Assembly: GCF_011493005.1 (NCBI RefSeq)
Contig: NZ_CP049158.1
Location: 744,001 to 808,000, forward strand
From: Caballeronia sp. SBC1
Lineage (GTDB): Bacteria; Pseudomonadota; Gammaproteobacteria; Burkholderiales; Burkholderiaceae
DNA: 64,000 nt
Direction: 5' to 3'
Program-made: the position numbers and the translations under genes
Shown: positions 36,222 to 46,085 of the stretch, piece after piece
Layout of the letters: each line of letters begins with the position of its first letter
Numbering within the stretch: position 1 is the first letter of the stretch
The notes under the pieces: model-generated
The model's database searches: none
Told to the model about the DNA's origin: nothing
The model's input: the letters and a program-made list of their open reading frames with translations, nothing else

Positions 36222-36531
36222 CCCGCAGTGCCGGTCTGGAAGCAAAACATGATCGTGCTGGGGCTGCTGTATCCGGTGGTGTTTCTGTTCGGTTTGTTCG
36301 TGCAAAAGCCATTGTTGATGGGGCCGCATCGGCATGCCGTTTTGGCTGGCGCTATTTGTCGGTAATGTTGTTAGCGTGGTGTTGTTGAACTGGCTTGTGC
36401 CGTGGGCCAGCAAGCGCTTGAGCTGGTGGCTGCAGCCCGACGTGCGTAAATCGCTGGGCAATCATATGCTGGGCGCGGGTATTGTGGTTGGCGTCTACGC
36501 GGCGTCAATGCTGGTGTGCTCGTCGCTTTAG
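36222..36531 (+). pseudogene. Frameshifted C-terminal membrane tail of an ABM-type protein
   Basis: One frame reads WKQNMIVLGLLYPVVFLFGL and FVQKPLLM; a second frame continues RIGMPFWLALFVGNVVSVVL and NWLVPWASKRLSWWLQP, then a third hydrophobic helix. Joined, they resemble the membrane tail of proteins pairing an antibiotic-biosynthesis-monooxygenase domain with C-terminal helices. The frame changes near 36310-36320, and no N-terminal domain is present. A part from 36334 could still be translated as a 65-residue membrane peptide, but no ribosome-binding site supports it. Confidence 0.5.
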
Positions 36532-36573
36532 GCCTGGGAGCCAGGGACTGGCTGTGGTTGCATGCGGCACGAT

Positions 36574-37470
36574 TCAAGTCTGCGAAGAGCCCGTCGCCTG
36601 CTGAAATATGTAAGCCTGCATGACGCGACGGACATCTTCGGAGATAACGCCGAACTCCGCGCCAATCTGAAGGCCGTTATCTTTGCGTGACACGCTTCGT
36701 GCGATGCAGTTGAGCATGACGGCGTGTGTTCGCCCATCAACCTTAAGCCGCAGCGCAATCTTGAAGTGCTCGCCCGCATCAAGCGTCGCGTCGGGCAGGA
36801 AAAAGCCGATACCGTTCGCGCAAACGTTAGTGACTTCCGCGTCGAAGCCCGTTGCTACAACGTCATTGCGAAGCAAGCGCCCTGAAAGCTGCGTGCTGAT
36901 CCGCATGTGCTTGCGGATCGTATGTCGTTTGATAGCGGCGGGAAAATCAAGCTGAATTAGCTTCGTGATGCGGGTGTCCCGGGCCGCGATGCGGGTGCGA
37001 AAGGCATAGACAGCCCGCCCGCAGATCACTTTCGCCTCAAGCTCCGTGCCCACCTTCAGCGCTTCGCATTCGTCCTCGACGGTGACAAGCAGAGCCTGAT
37101 CCGCAATCGCGCCCACATAGCGCACGTGAAACGACGCTTCCTCTCCCGCGCAGACAGTCAACTGAAACAGTTCGATGCCAGTGGGCAATGTCGGGAAGCG
37201 CGCGTGAACAAGCTCCGGCGCGCTCGGCTGGGCGGTCGTATGCGTAGCGGTTGATAGCAGCATCGCATTGCCGGCGCACACATTGTCCGCTTGTTGGACA
37301 GGCGCGTCGGCATCGCGAAAAGCGCCCATTGTGAGAAGGCGCTCGCGCTGCGACTCGGAGCGCAGACAATTCCCCTCGTTCAGCAACAACTTGCCGGCCG
37401 CCGAATACACGCGAAAGGGTAGTGGCGTATTGAGTGCAAGTTCGTGCGCTGAAATTTTTACTTGTGCCAT
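36574..37470 (-). CDS. PilZ-domain c-di-GMP effector, YcgR-like
   Basis: A 298-residue protein. The C-terminal PilZ domain (about 180-290) has the RxxxR motif at 186-190 (RKHMR). The second motif, normally [D/N]xSxxG, reads NVCANG at 215-220, with Cys in place of Ser. The middle region (about 90-180) resembles the YcgR N-terminal barrel (VTVEDECEALKVGTELEAKV, IQLDFPAAIKRHTIRKHMR). A further N-terminal segment of about 85 residues is not recognised. Such proteins bind c-di-GMP and slow flagella or alter surface functions. A GGDEF-EAL gene lies about 1.4 kb away. Confidence 0.82.
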   Translation of the reverse strand: MAQVKISAHELALNTPLPFRVYSAAGKLLLNEGNCLRSESQRERLLTMGAFRDADAPVQQADNVCAGNAMLLSTATHTTAQPSAPELVHARFPTLPTGIELFQLTVCAGEEASFHVRYVGAIADQALLVTVEDECEALKVGTELEAKVICGRAVYAFRTRIAARDTRITKLIQLDFPAAIKRHTIRKHMRISTQLSGRLLRNDVVATGFDAEVTNVCANGIGFFLPDATLDAGEHFKIALRLKVDGRTHAVMLNCIARSVSRKDNGLQIGAEFGVISEDVRRVMQAYIFQQATGSSQT

Positions 37471-38101
37471 TTTCGCCTGGGAAAACTTGACTCACTCGCA
37501 GCACGGGTGCCTGCGCGAAGAGCCGGTTTCGGATGGCGTTAATTTAGGCTGACAAGCGACACTGCTCCGTGCGGGAGCGCTCATTCGTCAGATGTAAGGT
37601 TTTGTTTTTGGGCTCCTGGTTATTCCATTGGATCAGCTGCCCACCGACATTGGCATAATTTACCTCCGGTCATTTTTCAATCGGCCAATTCTTTATTGCG
37701 GACACCGTGCTGGCTTGGGGCGGTCATCGAAGTGTTCCCCGGTCAGCCGGGTCGCCAAACCCGATGAGATTGGCTACTTTCAATGGGGAGGCTCGGCGTA
37801 TGGCCCGATTTTTCAGCGGGTCGTGGCGGAAAGCTTTGTGCCACATCCGCCGTTTGACGGCGAGAAACCGCCTCTTCGCGACAATGCATGCGTCGCAAGG
37901 GCTCGATAAAACTGATCCTTCATTGGCCGCACTTTAACGATTAACGACAAGTGCGATTGTTTTTTGAATTTTTAAATTTATTGGCAATCCTGATTGTTTG
38001 CAACGTCGGCCAAATGCTGCAGGCAGCAAGAGAAACTATGGTCGCGCCGTCCCCTATTGCCGCAGCGCTCCTGCCCCAATAGTTTTCATACCATTTTCAT
38101 G
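37471..38101. other. Gap with gene remnants
   Basis: The only supported content is the decayed phosphatidylserine decarboxylase-family fragment at 37720-37909 (separate entry). After it, TAAAACTGATCCTT at about 37910 recurs near 53611. An AT-rich stretch, TTTTTTGAATTTTTAAATTT, at about 37959-37978 is unusual for this GC-rich sequence. No intact gene is seen. Confidence 0.35.
37720..37909 (+). pseudogene. C-terminal remnant of a phosphatidylserine decarboxylase-family gene
   Basis: One frame reads AVIEVFPGQ. A second frame from about 37742 reads RVAKPDEIGYFQWGGSAYG, then VVAESFVPHPPFDGEKPPL. The pattern matches the C-terminal end of phosphatidylserine decarboxylase-family proteins (PGQ.V..GDEIGYF.FGGS). 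The frame shift and the lack of the upstream catalytic domain show it is dead. The parent family was probably a secondary PSD homologue, not the housekeeping gene. Confidence 0.55.
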
Positions 38102-38278
38102 CTAACGCCGACTCTTGCGTTTCTTCGGCTTGGGAGGCGTCAACGCAGTCGTCCAGAAATCGACGACCTGACGCTTTGCGGCCGCGCTCGCCTGGCCTCG
38201 TGCCGATCCGACGACCCTGTTCGCGCCACTCAGCCACATGCTCATAAAAGGATTCTTTTTGGTCCATGGGTTTTTCAC
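38102..38278 (-). CDS. Small basic protein of unknown function
   Basis: A 58-residue protein with a GTG start at 38278, preceded by CGGAG 7 bases upstream. It begins VKNPWTKKNPFMSMWLSGAN, continues with Ala-rich helical sequence (GSARGQASAAAKRQVVDFW), and ends in a very basic tail (PKPKKRKSRR). I have seen closely similar small hypothetical proteins in Burkholderia-type genomes. The tail resembles that of some phasin-like or nucleic-acid-binding proteins, which is only a resemblance. ATG-initiated alternatives in other frames look non-coding. Confidence 0.55.
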   Translation of the reverse strand: MKNPWTKKNPFMSMWLSGANRVVGSARGQASAAAKRQVVDFWTTALTPPKPKKRKSRR

Positions 38279-38824
38279 GTCGAACTCCGTTTTCGATGGG
38301 AAGAGAGACGAATACGACCCCAAGGAGAGAGACGAGCAATTCTCACGAGAGGCTTGCAGGAGGGATCGCGCAACGCCTGTACCTAAGCTGGCAGCGTGGT
38401 TGTGCGAATGGCAAACGGGCGCATGTTGCAATCACTGGCTAAAAAAATGAGCGTTATCGACCACGGGAAATATCGAATCGGGTGAAAAGCACCTTTCATC
38501 GCGGTGCTTCTTCAGCGGGAAGTTGCCCTTCGGTTGAAATTGCCAGATTTTCGTGCAGTGCGAGCCTAAGCGCAAAACATGTAAAGCGACGGCGGTTTTC
38601 GTGAACTGGAGCGCATGCAGGCCTTCCTGAAAGCCGATGTGAAAGTCACCATGCTCGCGACTACTCACTGTCTGAATAAACATTCGGAAATCAGGGCTCA
38701 AAATCCTTTCGTCCCTGCCGTAAACAGGTTGATGGATCTACCAGGTCCCGCATAGCGAATTAACGCGATCCGTTTAAGTAGGGCCGGCTTCCCGCAAGCC
38801 ACCAATGCGCTTGTCGCTTAGAAA
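38279..38824. other. Intergenic region upstream of the GGDEF-EAL gene
   Basis: No gene is supported. A minus-strand frame of 89 codons (38432-38701) lacks a ribosome-binding site and family resemblance. The region probably carries promoters for the small gene on one side and the GGDEF-EAL gene on the other. Confidence 0.3.
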
Positions 38825-41116
38825 GTGAGACGTCAATTGCAACATCAGAATCACGGATTCATTGCGGCGTTTGGCGCGTGGATGGACCGCGCGGGAACTG
38901 CGCGCTGGACGCGTTATTCCTTGTTTGACGCACTCGCGATCATCGTTGCGGGCTCAACCGGCTGCGCACTCCTCCTTTTACACTTCTCCATTGCATCAAC
39001 TGCGATCGTCGTCTTGAGCGAGCTTTCAGTTGCATATCTTGGTTTTCGACTTCGTCACCTTGAATCGAAAGCAGCGATCACAGACGGCCTTTCGCGTGTC
39101 TTGCTGTCGACAGACGAAGACTGTCTGAAGCTTCTCGACCGCAACGGACGGATTGCCTGTATTTCAGAGGTCGGCCAGCGTCTTATGCGAGCACAGTCCG
39201 AGGACCAGCTAGTCGGTAAGAACTGGCTCGGTTTCTGGTCAACGCCTGATGCAGACATCGCATTCCGAACGGCAATGAGCGGTCAACTCGCCGCGTTCTC
39301 CGGCTGCTGTGAAAGCTTGGAGGGTGAACTAAAATGGTGGCGGTCAACACTGGCTCCTGTTCTCACGAAAGATGGCACTGTCATCGCCGCGCTCTGTACC
39401 TCCCGCGAGATAACGGGCGAAATGGCATTGCTGAACAAGTTGCAAAACACGGCGACGGTGCAGCGAGATATGGAAGACCACGTGGATGCCGTGTTCTGGA
39501 CCGCGAGTGCGGACTTTGAACATCTTCACCACGTCAGTTCTGGCTTCGAGCGGATGTGGGAAATGCCGCTGTCGGCACTGTCGCAAGACAAGACTGCCTG
39601 GGCACATCGCGTCCATCCGGAAGATCTGCCGATCCTTCGTGAGCAAATGCGATCTGCGATGCGCGAAAAGGTAGGCGCGCAAGCTTATTTCCGGCTCATC
39701 TTCGGCGGTGGGCGAACCAAGTGGGTCCGTGCGGACGTTTGTCCAGTTATTGACAAAGGCTCGGTCAAACGCATCGTGAGCGTGTGCGTGGATGCCACAT
39801 CGGAGAGACAGCGACTGCAGGAATTGGAACGCATTGCGCGCGCCGATGACCTGACGGGACTCTATAACCGCAACGCGATGCTTGAGGCCTTGGCTAGCAG
39901 TTGCGCAGGCGGACAGCCCTTCGCATTTCTGTTCATTGATCTCGACAAATTCAAGGTAGTCAACGACACAGAGGGCCACTCGACCGGTGACGACGTGCTT
40001 AAAGTGCTCGGTGATCGCATTCGGAAATCGCTGCCCGACGACGCCACGGTTGCGCGTCCAGGAGGAGATGAATTTACCGTGATCTTGCCAGGATGCTGGG
40101 ACGTCAAGAGCATTGAACCTGTATATAAGCGACTCATTGCGTGTTGCCGCCGGCCTATAACGGCCGGCGGCCACGCTATAACAATGACCTTCTCGGTGGG
40201 CGCCTCGATTTTCCCGGAGCACGGCGAAACCCCGGAAGCGCTTTTTACGAGCGCGGACCTGGCCATGTACGCCGCGAAGCGCTCGGGCAGAAATACCTTT
40301 CGGATGTTTGGCGCACAGGAGAAGGGCGACTTGACGCGAGCGCACCTCGAGAACGAACTCCGTGAAGCCATTGGACTAAAACAGTTTGTCCTGTACTTTC
40401 AACCCCAGTTTTGCACCCGTACAAGAACGCTGCAAGGAGTGGAGGCGTTGATCCGCTGGAACCATCCTAGCCGCGGTCTGATCGCGCCGAAAGTATTTGT
40501 ATCCGTTCTCGAAGAAAGCGAGCTCATTGTTAAAGCGGGACACTGGGTGATCCGGAAGGCGATCGCGGCGTTAGCCACTATCGATTCAGGAACCGTTGGC
40601 TCTGTGTCGATGTCCATCAACGTATCGCCAAAGCAATTCAAAGATAGCAGGCTCGTCCCTGTGCTTAGAGACGCACTCAGAAAGCATGGCATTAGCGGCT
40701 CGCGACTGGTCGTCGAGATAACGGAGTCCACATTGATGGAAGATATCGAGCGCGCTCAAGGCGTTTTAGACGGTCTTCGTGGTCTCGGTCTACGCGTCGC
40801 GATTGACGATTTTGGCATCGGATATTCCAGCCTCAGCTACCTCACGAAGTTTCGCCCTGATGTACTGAAACTGGACAAGTCGTTGCTGGACGACGTGGTG
40901 ATCGACGAGGCCGCGCGTACAGTAGTTGAAGGCGTGATCGAACTCGCGCACAAGCTGGGCATAGCGGTCGTCGCAGAGGGCGTTGAAACGGAGGATCAGA
41001 TGTCAATCCTTGCGGCGGCGAACTGCGATGAGATCCAGGGATTTCTTTTAGGCCGGCCGCTGCCGCTCGACGCTCTGATGGCGCTGGTTAAAGTTGCAGC
41101 GCCTACCGATGCCTGA
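38825..41116 (+). CDS. Membrane PAS-GGDEF-EAL c-di-GMP turnover protein
   Basis: A 763-residue protein. The GTG at 38825 is used for lack of a better start; an ATG follows 19 codons later. Two membrane helices lie at about 35-72. Two PAS-like regions (about 85-195 and 215-325) precede the GGDEF domain (about 340-495), with intact GGDEF at 413-417, but no RxxD inhibitory site is seen before it. The EAL domain (about 510-755) keeps EALIRW (540), INVSPKQF, EITEST, IDDFGIGYSSL, LKLDKSLL, VAEGVET and QGFLLGRPL. Both activities therefore look possible; the balance cannot be predicted. Confidence 0.9.
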   Translation: MRRQLQHQNHGFIAAFGAWMDRAGTARWTRYSLFDALAIIVAGSTGCALLLLHFSIASTAIVVLSELSVAYLGFRLRHLESKAAITDGLSRVLLSTDEDCLKLLDRNGRIACISEVGQRLMRAQSEDQLVGKNWLGFWSTPDADIAFRTAMSGQLAAFSGCCESLEGELKWWRSTLAPVLTKDGTVIAALCTSREITGEMALLNKLQNTATVQRDMEDHVDAVFWTASADFEHLHHVSSGFERMWEMPLSALSQDKTAWAHRVHPEDLPILREQMRSAMREKVGAQAYFRLIFGGGRTKWVRADVCPVIDKGSVKRIVSVCVDATSERQRLQELERIARADDLTGLYNRNAMLEALASSCAGGQPFAFLFIDLDKFKVVNDTEGHSTGDDVLKVLGDRIRKSLPDDATVARPGGDEFTVILPGCWDVKSIEPVYKRLIACCRRPITAGGHAITMTFSVGASIFPEHGETPEALFTSADLAMYAAKRSGRNTFRMFGAQEKGDLTRAHLENELREAIGLKQFVLYFQPQFCTRTRTLQGVEALIRWNHPSRGLIAPKVFVSVLEESELIVKAGHWVIRKAIAALATIDSGTVGSVSMSINVSPKQFKDSRLVPVLRDALRKHGISGSRLVVEITESTLMEDIERAQGVLDGLRGLGLRVAIDDFGIGYSSLSYLTKFRPDVLKLDKSLLDDVVIDEAARTVVEGVIELAHKLGIAVVAEGVETEDQMSILAAANCDEIQGFLLGRPLPLDALMALVKVAAPTDA

Positions 41117-41192
41117 CTAATTAATAAAGATGCGGCCACGTTAAAAACAAGCCCATGCCGTTCCCCGTGCCCATGAGGACTCGTTTGATATG

Positions 41193-41775
41193 TCAGGTGT
41201 GCTGAGCAATGCCAGGCGGATTCACCTTGAAATCGGCAGTGGTGTACGCACCGATCATGCTCAATTGAGCCACCACATTGCCCGGCGCATCGGTTAGCGT
41301 CAGCACGCCGCCCGCGACGCCGTTGACAACGCCTGCGGCGAACGTACCGTGGGTAGCCGGCGCGTCCAGTTCTATGGTGTCGCCCTTTACGAAGCCGCTG
41401 ATCGTGCCGTAAAAGTCTCCAGGACTGCGGATCACGAGCTTACCGCTGCTACCGGTGAACGTGATCGCCTGGGTGGATGCCACTGCGGCAAGCGACGCGA
41501 CCGCGCCCGTCTTCAACAAGATCGTGCCTTGGCCGATCAGCGACCCGATACATTGAAGTTCTCCGCCCGTATCGACATTGATCCTGGCCTTGTATCTGAG
41601 CGGTATAAAAGATCAGTCGTTGCGCAGTACCCGTGCCCGTCACGACGATGCCGGCAGCATCGAAAGTGGCGTAGTCGCCAGGTCCTGGCGGTTGCGCCGG
41701 CACCGCGCCGCTGACCTCCCAGTTCTTTGCCGCATCGAAATCACCCGCTCCCGCGTTCCACATATAGTTGGCCAT
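41193..41775 (-). pseudogene. Frameshifted beta-rich adhesin-like gene
   Basis: The frame from 41775 reads MANYMWNAGAGDFDAAKNWE through TGTAQRLIFYTAQIQ. A second frame, joined at about 41590-41600, continues RINVDTGGELQCIGS, TGAVASLAAVASTQAITFTG, GFVKGDTIELDA and VVAQLSMIGAYTTADFKVN. The combined reading of about 190 residues resembles the N-terminal and C-terminal repeat parts of large beta-helical surface proteins of Burkholderia. It is far shorter than such proteins and needs a frameshift, so it is most likely a deletion remnant. Confidence 0.55.
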
Positions 41776-42278
41776 GGCGCACTCGGCGTTGGATTCTGGA
41801 AAGGCTGAATTGTCGGGCAGGCGCGCACCACCTCATGCGCCATGGGTGTCAACCGAGCAACGCGTGCTATTCCCGCGTTGCTCAAAAGTGGGATGATTTA
41901 GGCGAAGCGATTCAATGCAATCGAGTTGCATGCACGCAAGTCTTCGTCGCGCGCAAGCTTGTCTTAAACGTAGGCGATCAATGAGCAGAAAGCAAAATCA
42001 TGAAGCCTGGCGCTGGCTGTTAAGGCGGGGCTTATGGCGGATAGCGAGGTATTGCAACGCTTGACAAGCGGCGCCCTCATAAGAGGTCAGAGGCCGGCGG
42101 AGGTCTAATTGGATTTTTGACGTTCGACGTCTGGACGCTGACGTCGAAGGGCAGTTAGGGTTATCTTGGACTTTGGCAAAAGAGGGCGCGGCGCACAATG
42201 TTCGCTCGCACCGGCAGCGTAGTGGGAAAAATTCACAGCACAAGGAGATCAAGCTCCAAAGTGCGGAGAGGAGACATC
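41776..42278. other. Intergenic region before the CoA transferase gene
   Basis: No gene is recognised. The ribosome-binding site (GAGGAG) and the start of the CoA transferase mark its right end. Frames reading through from 42198 lack family resemblance before 42279. Confidence 0.3.
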
Positions 42279-44294
42279 ATGAGCGCAGGCTTTCAGCACC
42301 CGTTTCTGTCGTCGCCGCGCAGTTCGGAGCGGGGCAAGGTGGTATCCGCGCGTGAGGCCGTACGACTGATCCGCCCCGGCGATACAGTCGCAACGGGCGG
42401 TTTTGTCGGAATTGGTTTTGCAGAAGAAATAGCGATCGCACTTGAAGCGCTTTACCTTGAGGAGAATAAGTCGACCGGCGATTTCCCTCGCGACCTGACA
42501 CTCGTGTATGCCGGAGGACAAGGCGACGGAAAGTCTAAGGGCTTGAACCATCTGGCGCACGTTGGCCTGGTTCGTCGGGTTATCGGCGGTCATTGGGGCT
42601 TGGTGCCAGGGCTGCAGCGCCTGGCAATGGACGGCCTCATTGAGGCTTATAACTTGCCGCAGGGCGTCATCTCTCAAATGTTCCGGGACATCGCTGCTCA
42701 TCGTCCAGCGCATCTTTCGACCATTGGTTTAGGCACTTTCGTCGACCCGCGTCACGGGGGAGGAAAGCTAAACGCTCGTACAACGGAAGACTTGGTCAGT
42801 CTGATTTTGGTCGATGGGAAGGACTGCCTCCTATATAAAACATTTCCAATCAACGTCGCGATCGTTCGTGGCACGACCGCGGACGCGAGCGGTAATGTGA
42901 CGATGGAAAAGGAGGCGTTGACGCTTGAGGCACTTTCTATTGCCATGGCAGCGCGAAACTCAGGCGGCATTGTGATTGCCCAGGTCGAGCGTATTGCCGA
43001 TACGCACACCCTGAATCCGCGACAGGTCAAGATTCCGGGAATCATGGTCGACTGTGTCGTTCTGGCGCAGCCGGCGAATCATTGGCAAACCTTCGCCGAA
43101 CCGTATAGCGCCGCGTTTTCGAGCGAACTCCGCGTAGCAGCTGGCTCTATAGCGACCATGGCGCTGAGCGAGCGGAAAGTCATTGCCCGCAGAGCGGCGT
43201 TTGAATTGATGGCCAACAGCGTGGTCAACCTCGGTATCGGCATGCCGGAAGGCATCGCAAGTGTGGCCAATGAAGAACAAGTGATCGACCTCTTCACCAT
43301 GACGACCGAGCCGGGTGTCATTGGCGGCATCCCTGCCGGTGGTCTAAATTTCGGCGCTGCGACGAACACCCAGGCGATTATTGACCAGCCATATCAATTC
43401 GATTTTTACGACGGGGGCGGCCTGGATATCGCTTTCCTGGGTCTCGCCCAGGCGGACCGCGAAGGCAATCTCAATGTAAGCAAATTCGGTCCGAAGCTCG
43501 CGGGAGCGGGCGGGTTCATCAATATCAGCCAGAGCGCTAAGAAGGTTGTCTTCGTTGGGACCTTCAACGCGGGCAAGCTCGACGTAGAAATAAAAGAGGG
43601 CCGACTGAATATCCTCCGGGACGGAACGTGCCGAAAATTCGTTGAGGCAGTGGAGCATCGGACCTTCAGCGGCCAGTATGCGCGTGAGCGCCGGCAACCC
43701 GTGTTGTACGTCACGGAACGCTGTGTGTTCTCGCTCAATCCGGACGGACTTGAGCTGATCGAGATCGCGCCGGGAGTGGACCTGCAACGCGACATTGTCG
43801 CTCAGATGGGATTTGCGCCCGTCATCAAAGCCCCACCTCGGCTCATGGATGAGCGCATTTTCCGTCTTGCGCCGATGGGTTTGCGCAGCGTTCTCCTCAG
43901 GTTGAAATTGAGCGAGCGCTTCAGCCTGGATGCTGACAAGAATATGTTCTTCATCAACTTTGAAGGACTGGACGTTACGACTCACGATGACGTCGAGGCG
44001 ATATACGCAGAGGTCGAATCCAGATTGAGCCATCTTCCATCGCACCCCCACGCTATCGTCAACTACGATAACTTCTCCATTCGCCCCGAGATCATCGGCG
44101 ACTATTCAAACATGGTGTCAAAGCTTGTGAGCCGCTTCTATTCGGGCGTGACGCGGTATACGACCAGCAGCTTTCTGAGAATGAAGCTGGGTAGTGCATT
44201 GAGTGAGCGCGGGGTTTCCTCCTACATCAACGAAAGCCCGGAGGAGGCAGCAGCACAAAAGGATGGCGCAAGCGCTCGGCCAGCGCCGCGTTGA
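42279..44294 (+). CDS. Fused-subunit acyl-CoA:carboxylate CoA transferase (YdiF type)
   Basis: A 671-residue class I CoA transferase in which alpha and beta halves are fused, as in YdiF. The N-terminal half carries [20 protein letters not shown] and [18 protein letters not shown]. The C-terminal half has [17 protein letters not shown] and the catalytic-Glu motif [14 protein letters not shown]. About 120 residues after the transferase core (from around residue 550) resemble the C-terminal region of longer family members. The start at 42279 has a GAGGAG site. It exchanges CoA between short acyl-CoAs and acids. The LysR gene downstream, on the same strand, may be its regulator. Confidence 0.87.
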   Translation: MSAGFQHPFLSSPRSSERGKVVSAREAVRLIRPGDTVATGGFVGIGFAEEIAIALEALYLEENKSTGDFPRDLTLVYAGGQGDGKSKGLNHLAHVGLVRRVIGGHWGLVPGLQRLAMDGLIEAYNLPQGVISQMFRDIAAHRPAHLSTIGLGTFVDPRHGGGKLNARTTEDLVSLILVDGKDCLLYKTFPINVAIVRGTTADASGNVTMEKEALTLEALSIAMAARNSGGIVIAQVERIADTHTLNPRQVKIPGIMVDCVVLAQPANHWQTFAEPYSAAFSSELRVAAGSIATMALSERKVIARRAAFELMANSVVNLGIGMPEGIASVANEEQVIDLFTMTTEPGVIGGIPAGGLNFGAATNTQAIIDQPYQFDFYDGGGLDIAFLGLAQADREGNLNVSKFGPKLAGAGGFINISQSAKKVVFVGTFNAGKLDVEIKEGRLNILRDGTCRKFVEAVEHRTFSGQYARERRQPVLYVTERCVFSLNPDGLELIEIAPGVDLQRDIVAQMGFAPVIKAPPRLMDERIFRLAPMGLRSVLLRLKLSERFSLDADKNMFFINFEGLDVTTHDDVEAIYAEVESRLSHLPSHPHAIVNYDNFSIRPEIIGDYSNMVSKLVSRFYSGVTRYTTSSFLRMKLGSALSERGVSSYINESPEEAAAQKDGASARPAPR

Positions 44295-44442
44295 GGAAGC
44301 TTCTTGGCCGGGCAGCAGGATGTACGCTTGCTTCCTATACTTGAGAGCAACGGCGGTGCCCGGCTGCGCTCTGAGATTCCAGGCGTACCTATTCGGGCGC
44401 TCATCCAATTCGTTGCACTAATGAAATGAGCCAAGGTGCGGT

Positions 44443-45372
44443 ATGGACTATCTTGAGAGTTTGCGAGTTTTCCGCTCGGTCGTCGAAGCGAAAAGCTTTA
44501 CGCGCGCCGCGGACATGCTGGGCGTTACCGCGCCTGTCGTGTCTCGTGCCATTGCAGGGCTAGAGCAGCGTCTTGGCAGCCGTCTGTTTCATCGAACCAC
44601 GCGGCAGGTCTCGCTGACGGAAGCGGGGGAACACTTCTATGAAGGCTGCTCCCGGATTCTCGACGATCTGGAGGAGCTGGAAGCGCAGGCGTCGAAGCAG
44701 ACGCGCGAGGCGAGCGGTGTACTTCGACTCGTCGCCCATACGACGTCGACCGTGAACCGGCTTGTCCCGCTGATCTCGACCTTCAAGCGCAAGCATCCCA
44801 AGGTGAGCCTCGACGTAACGCTAACCGAGCGCCCGGTCGATCTGGTGGCGGATGGCTATGACCTCGGGGTGGTGGTGCCCTTCATGTTGAATAGCGACAC
44901 GACTGTCACACGACTGCTTGAGCGCATTCCCCTTTGCATTGCCGCTGCACCGCAGTATCTGCAGACCCATGCTCGCCCCCTGCATCCGTCCGAATTAGCC
45001 GAACACACGTTCGTCGTGATGTCGCCTTCATTGCGCAAACCTTTCCTGACCTTCCGTGTGGGGCAGGAGGATCTGACCATCCCGATGACTTACGACATCG
45101 CTTCGAATAACCCGGTCTTCAACCGGGAAATGGTATTGCAGGGGTTCGGGATCGGCGTGGTGCCGGTCGCGCTGGCGCAGAAGGAACTGGCCTCCGGCCA
45201 ACTGGTTTCGCTCCTGGACGAGTTCGAGATTGTCGATGGAGCGATAGAGATCCGGCTCGCTTACAGCACGCGAACGCTGTTGCCGGCCAAGGTGCGAGCG
45301 TTTATCGAGCATGCCGCCGCGTTCTTTGAAGAGGTGTCCGGCACGCCGGCGGCGTTGGAGCCCGAGATCTGA
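44443..45372 (+). CDS. LysR-family regulator
   Basis: A 309-residue LysR protein of the large DNA-binding group that begins MDYLESLRVFRSVVEAKSFT. The helix-turn-helix continues ADMLGVTAPVVSRAIAGLEQ, LGSRLFHRTTRQVSLTEAG. The effector domain has DLGVVVPFMLN and GFGIGVVPVALAQKEL. It lies about 150 bases downstream of the CoA transferase gene and upstream of the MarR gene; which of these it controls is uncertain. Confidence 0.86.
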   Translation: MDYLESLRVFRSVVEAKSFTRAADMLGVTAPVVSRAIAGLEQRLGSRLFHRTTRQVSLTEAGEHFYEGCSRILDDLEELEAQASKQTREASGVLRLVAHTTSTVNRLVPLISTFKRKHPKVSLDVTLTERPVDLVADGYDLGVVVPFMLNSDTTVTRLLERIPLCIAAAPQYLQTHARPLHPSELAEHTFVVMSPSLRKPFLTFRVGQEDLTIPMTYDIASNNPVFNREMVLQGFGIGVVPVALAQKELASGQLVSLLDEFEIVDGAIEIRLAYSTRTLLPAKVRAFIEHAAAFFEEVSGTPAALEPEI

Positions 45373-45532
45373 GGATTCTCAGATCGCCGTTGATCGCCGC
45401 GTCAAGCGGTCCTCAACCGGTCCTCGCCCGAGCCCAGTCGGTCCAGCCGTGAGCCTAAGTCTCCTCTGGCCGTTATAAATTGTTGCGCTGGCGAGCATTG
45501 ATCGCCTGTCGCTGCGCCACTACTCTGTGCGC

Positions 45533-45967
45533 ATGCACACTCAATCACCCGAAAACGACGACTGTTTTGCCGTTCGTCAGGCTGCAAGGCACATTTCGCA
45601 GCTTTACGAGCGGCATCTGTCCGAAGCCGACATCACACCGACGCAGTTCAGCATCCTGAGCGCGCTCGGACGCTGTTCGAGTTTGACGATGGTCGACTTG
45701 GCGCAGGCGATGGTGATGGATCGAACCACGTTGGTGCGGGTGCTCGGGCGGTTGCTGCGCAGCGGCTTTGTCGCCAATGAGCCGGACGGGCAGGGCAAGC
45801 GGCGTCTCCAACTGGTCCTGACCAGCAGCGGCCGCGCGAAGCTTGAAGAGGCCATGGTGCGCTGGCGCGCGGCCCAGGACGAGTTTGAGCGCAGGTTCGG
45901 ACATCAGCAGGCGGCCCACCTTAGACGCGAGCTTTTCCGCGTCACGCGCGACGTTTCGAAAGCTTGA
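45533..45967 (+). CDS. MarR-family repressor of the adjacent efflux operon
   Basis: A 144-residue MarR protein. The ATG at 45533 is chosen over a GTG two codons earlier; neither has a strong ribosome-binding site. The winged helix covers about 30-115 (ITPTQFSILSALGRCSSLTM, DLAQAMVMDRTTLVRVLGRL, GRGKRRLQLVLT-like wing). It is followed by the EmrA/EmrB/outer-membrane genes on the same strand, a usual arrangement in which MarR represses its own operon and is released by a drug or phenolic acid. Confidence 0.87.
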   Translation: MHTQSPENDDCFAVRQAARHISQLYERHLSEADITPTQFSILSALGRCSSLTMVDLAQAMVMDRTTLVRVLGRLLRSGFVANEPDGQGKRRLQLVLTSSGRAKLEEAMVRWRAAQDEFERRFGHQQAAHLRRELFRVTRDVSKA

Positions 45968-46085
45968 TGAAAACTTAGACCCGAAAAATTAGACCCGAAA
46001 GTAAGACGGCCGGCCGATTCCGGCGGAGTCGTCTATTCAGGTCCACTTAAGTCCATTTAAATCAGTGCATATACACAGGTGAATT

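Noticed and set aside
38432..38701. 89-codon minus-strand frame
   Set aside because: Some protein-like sequence but no ribosome-binding site, no family and atypical composition.
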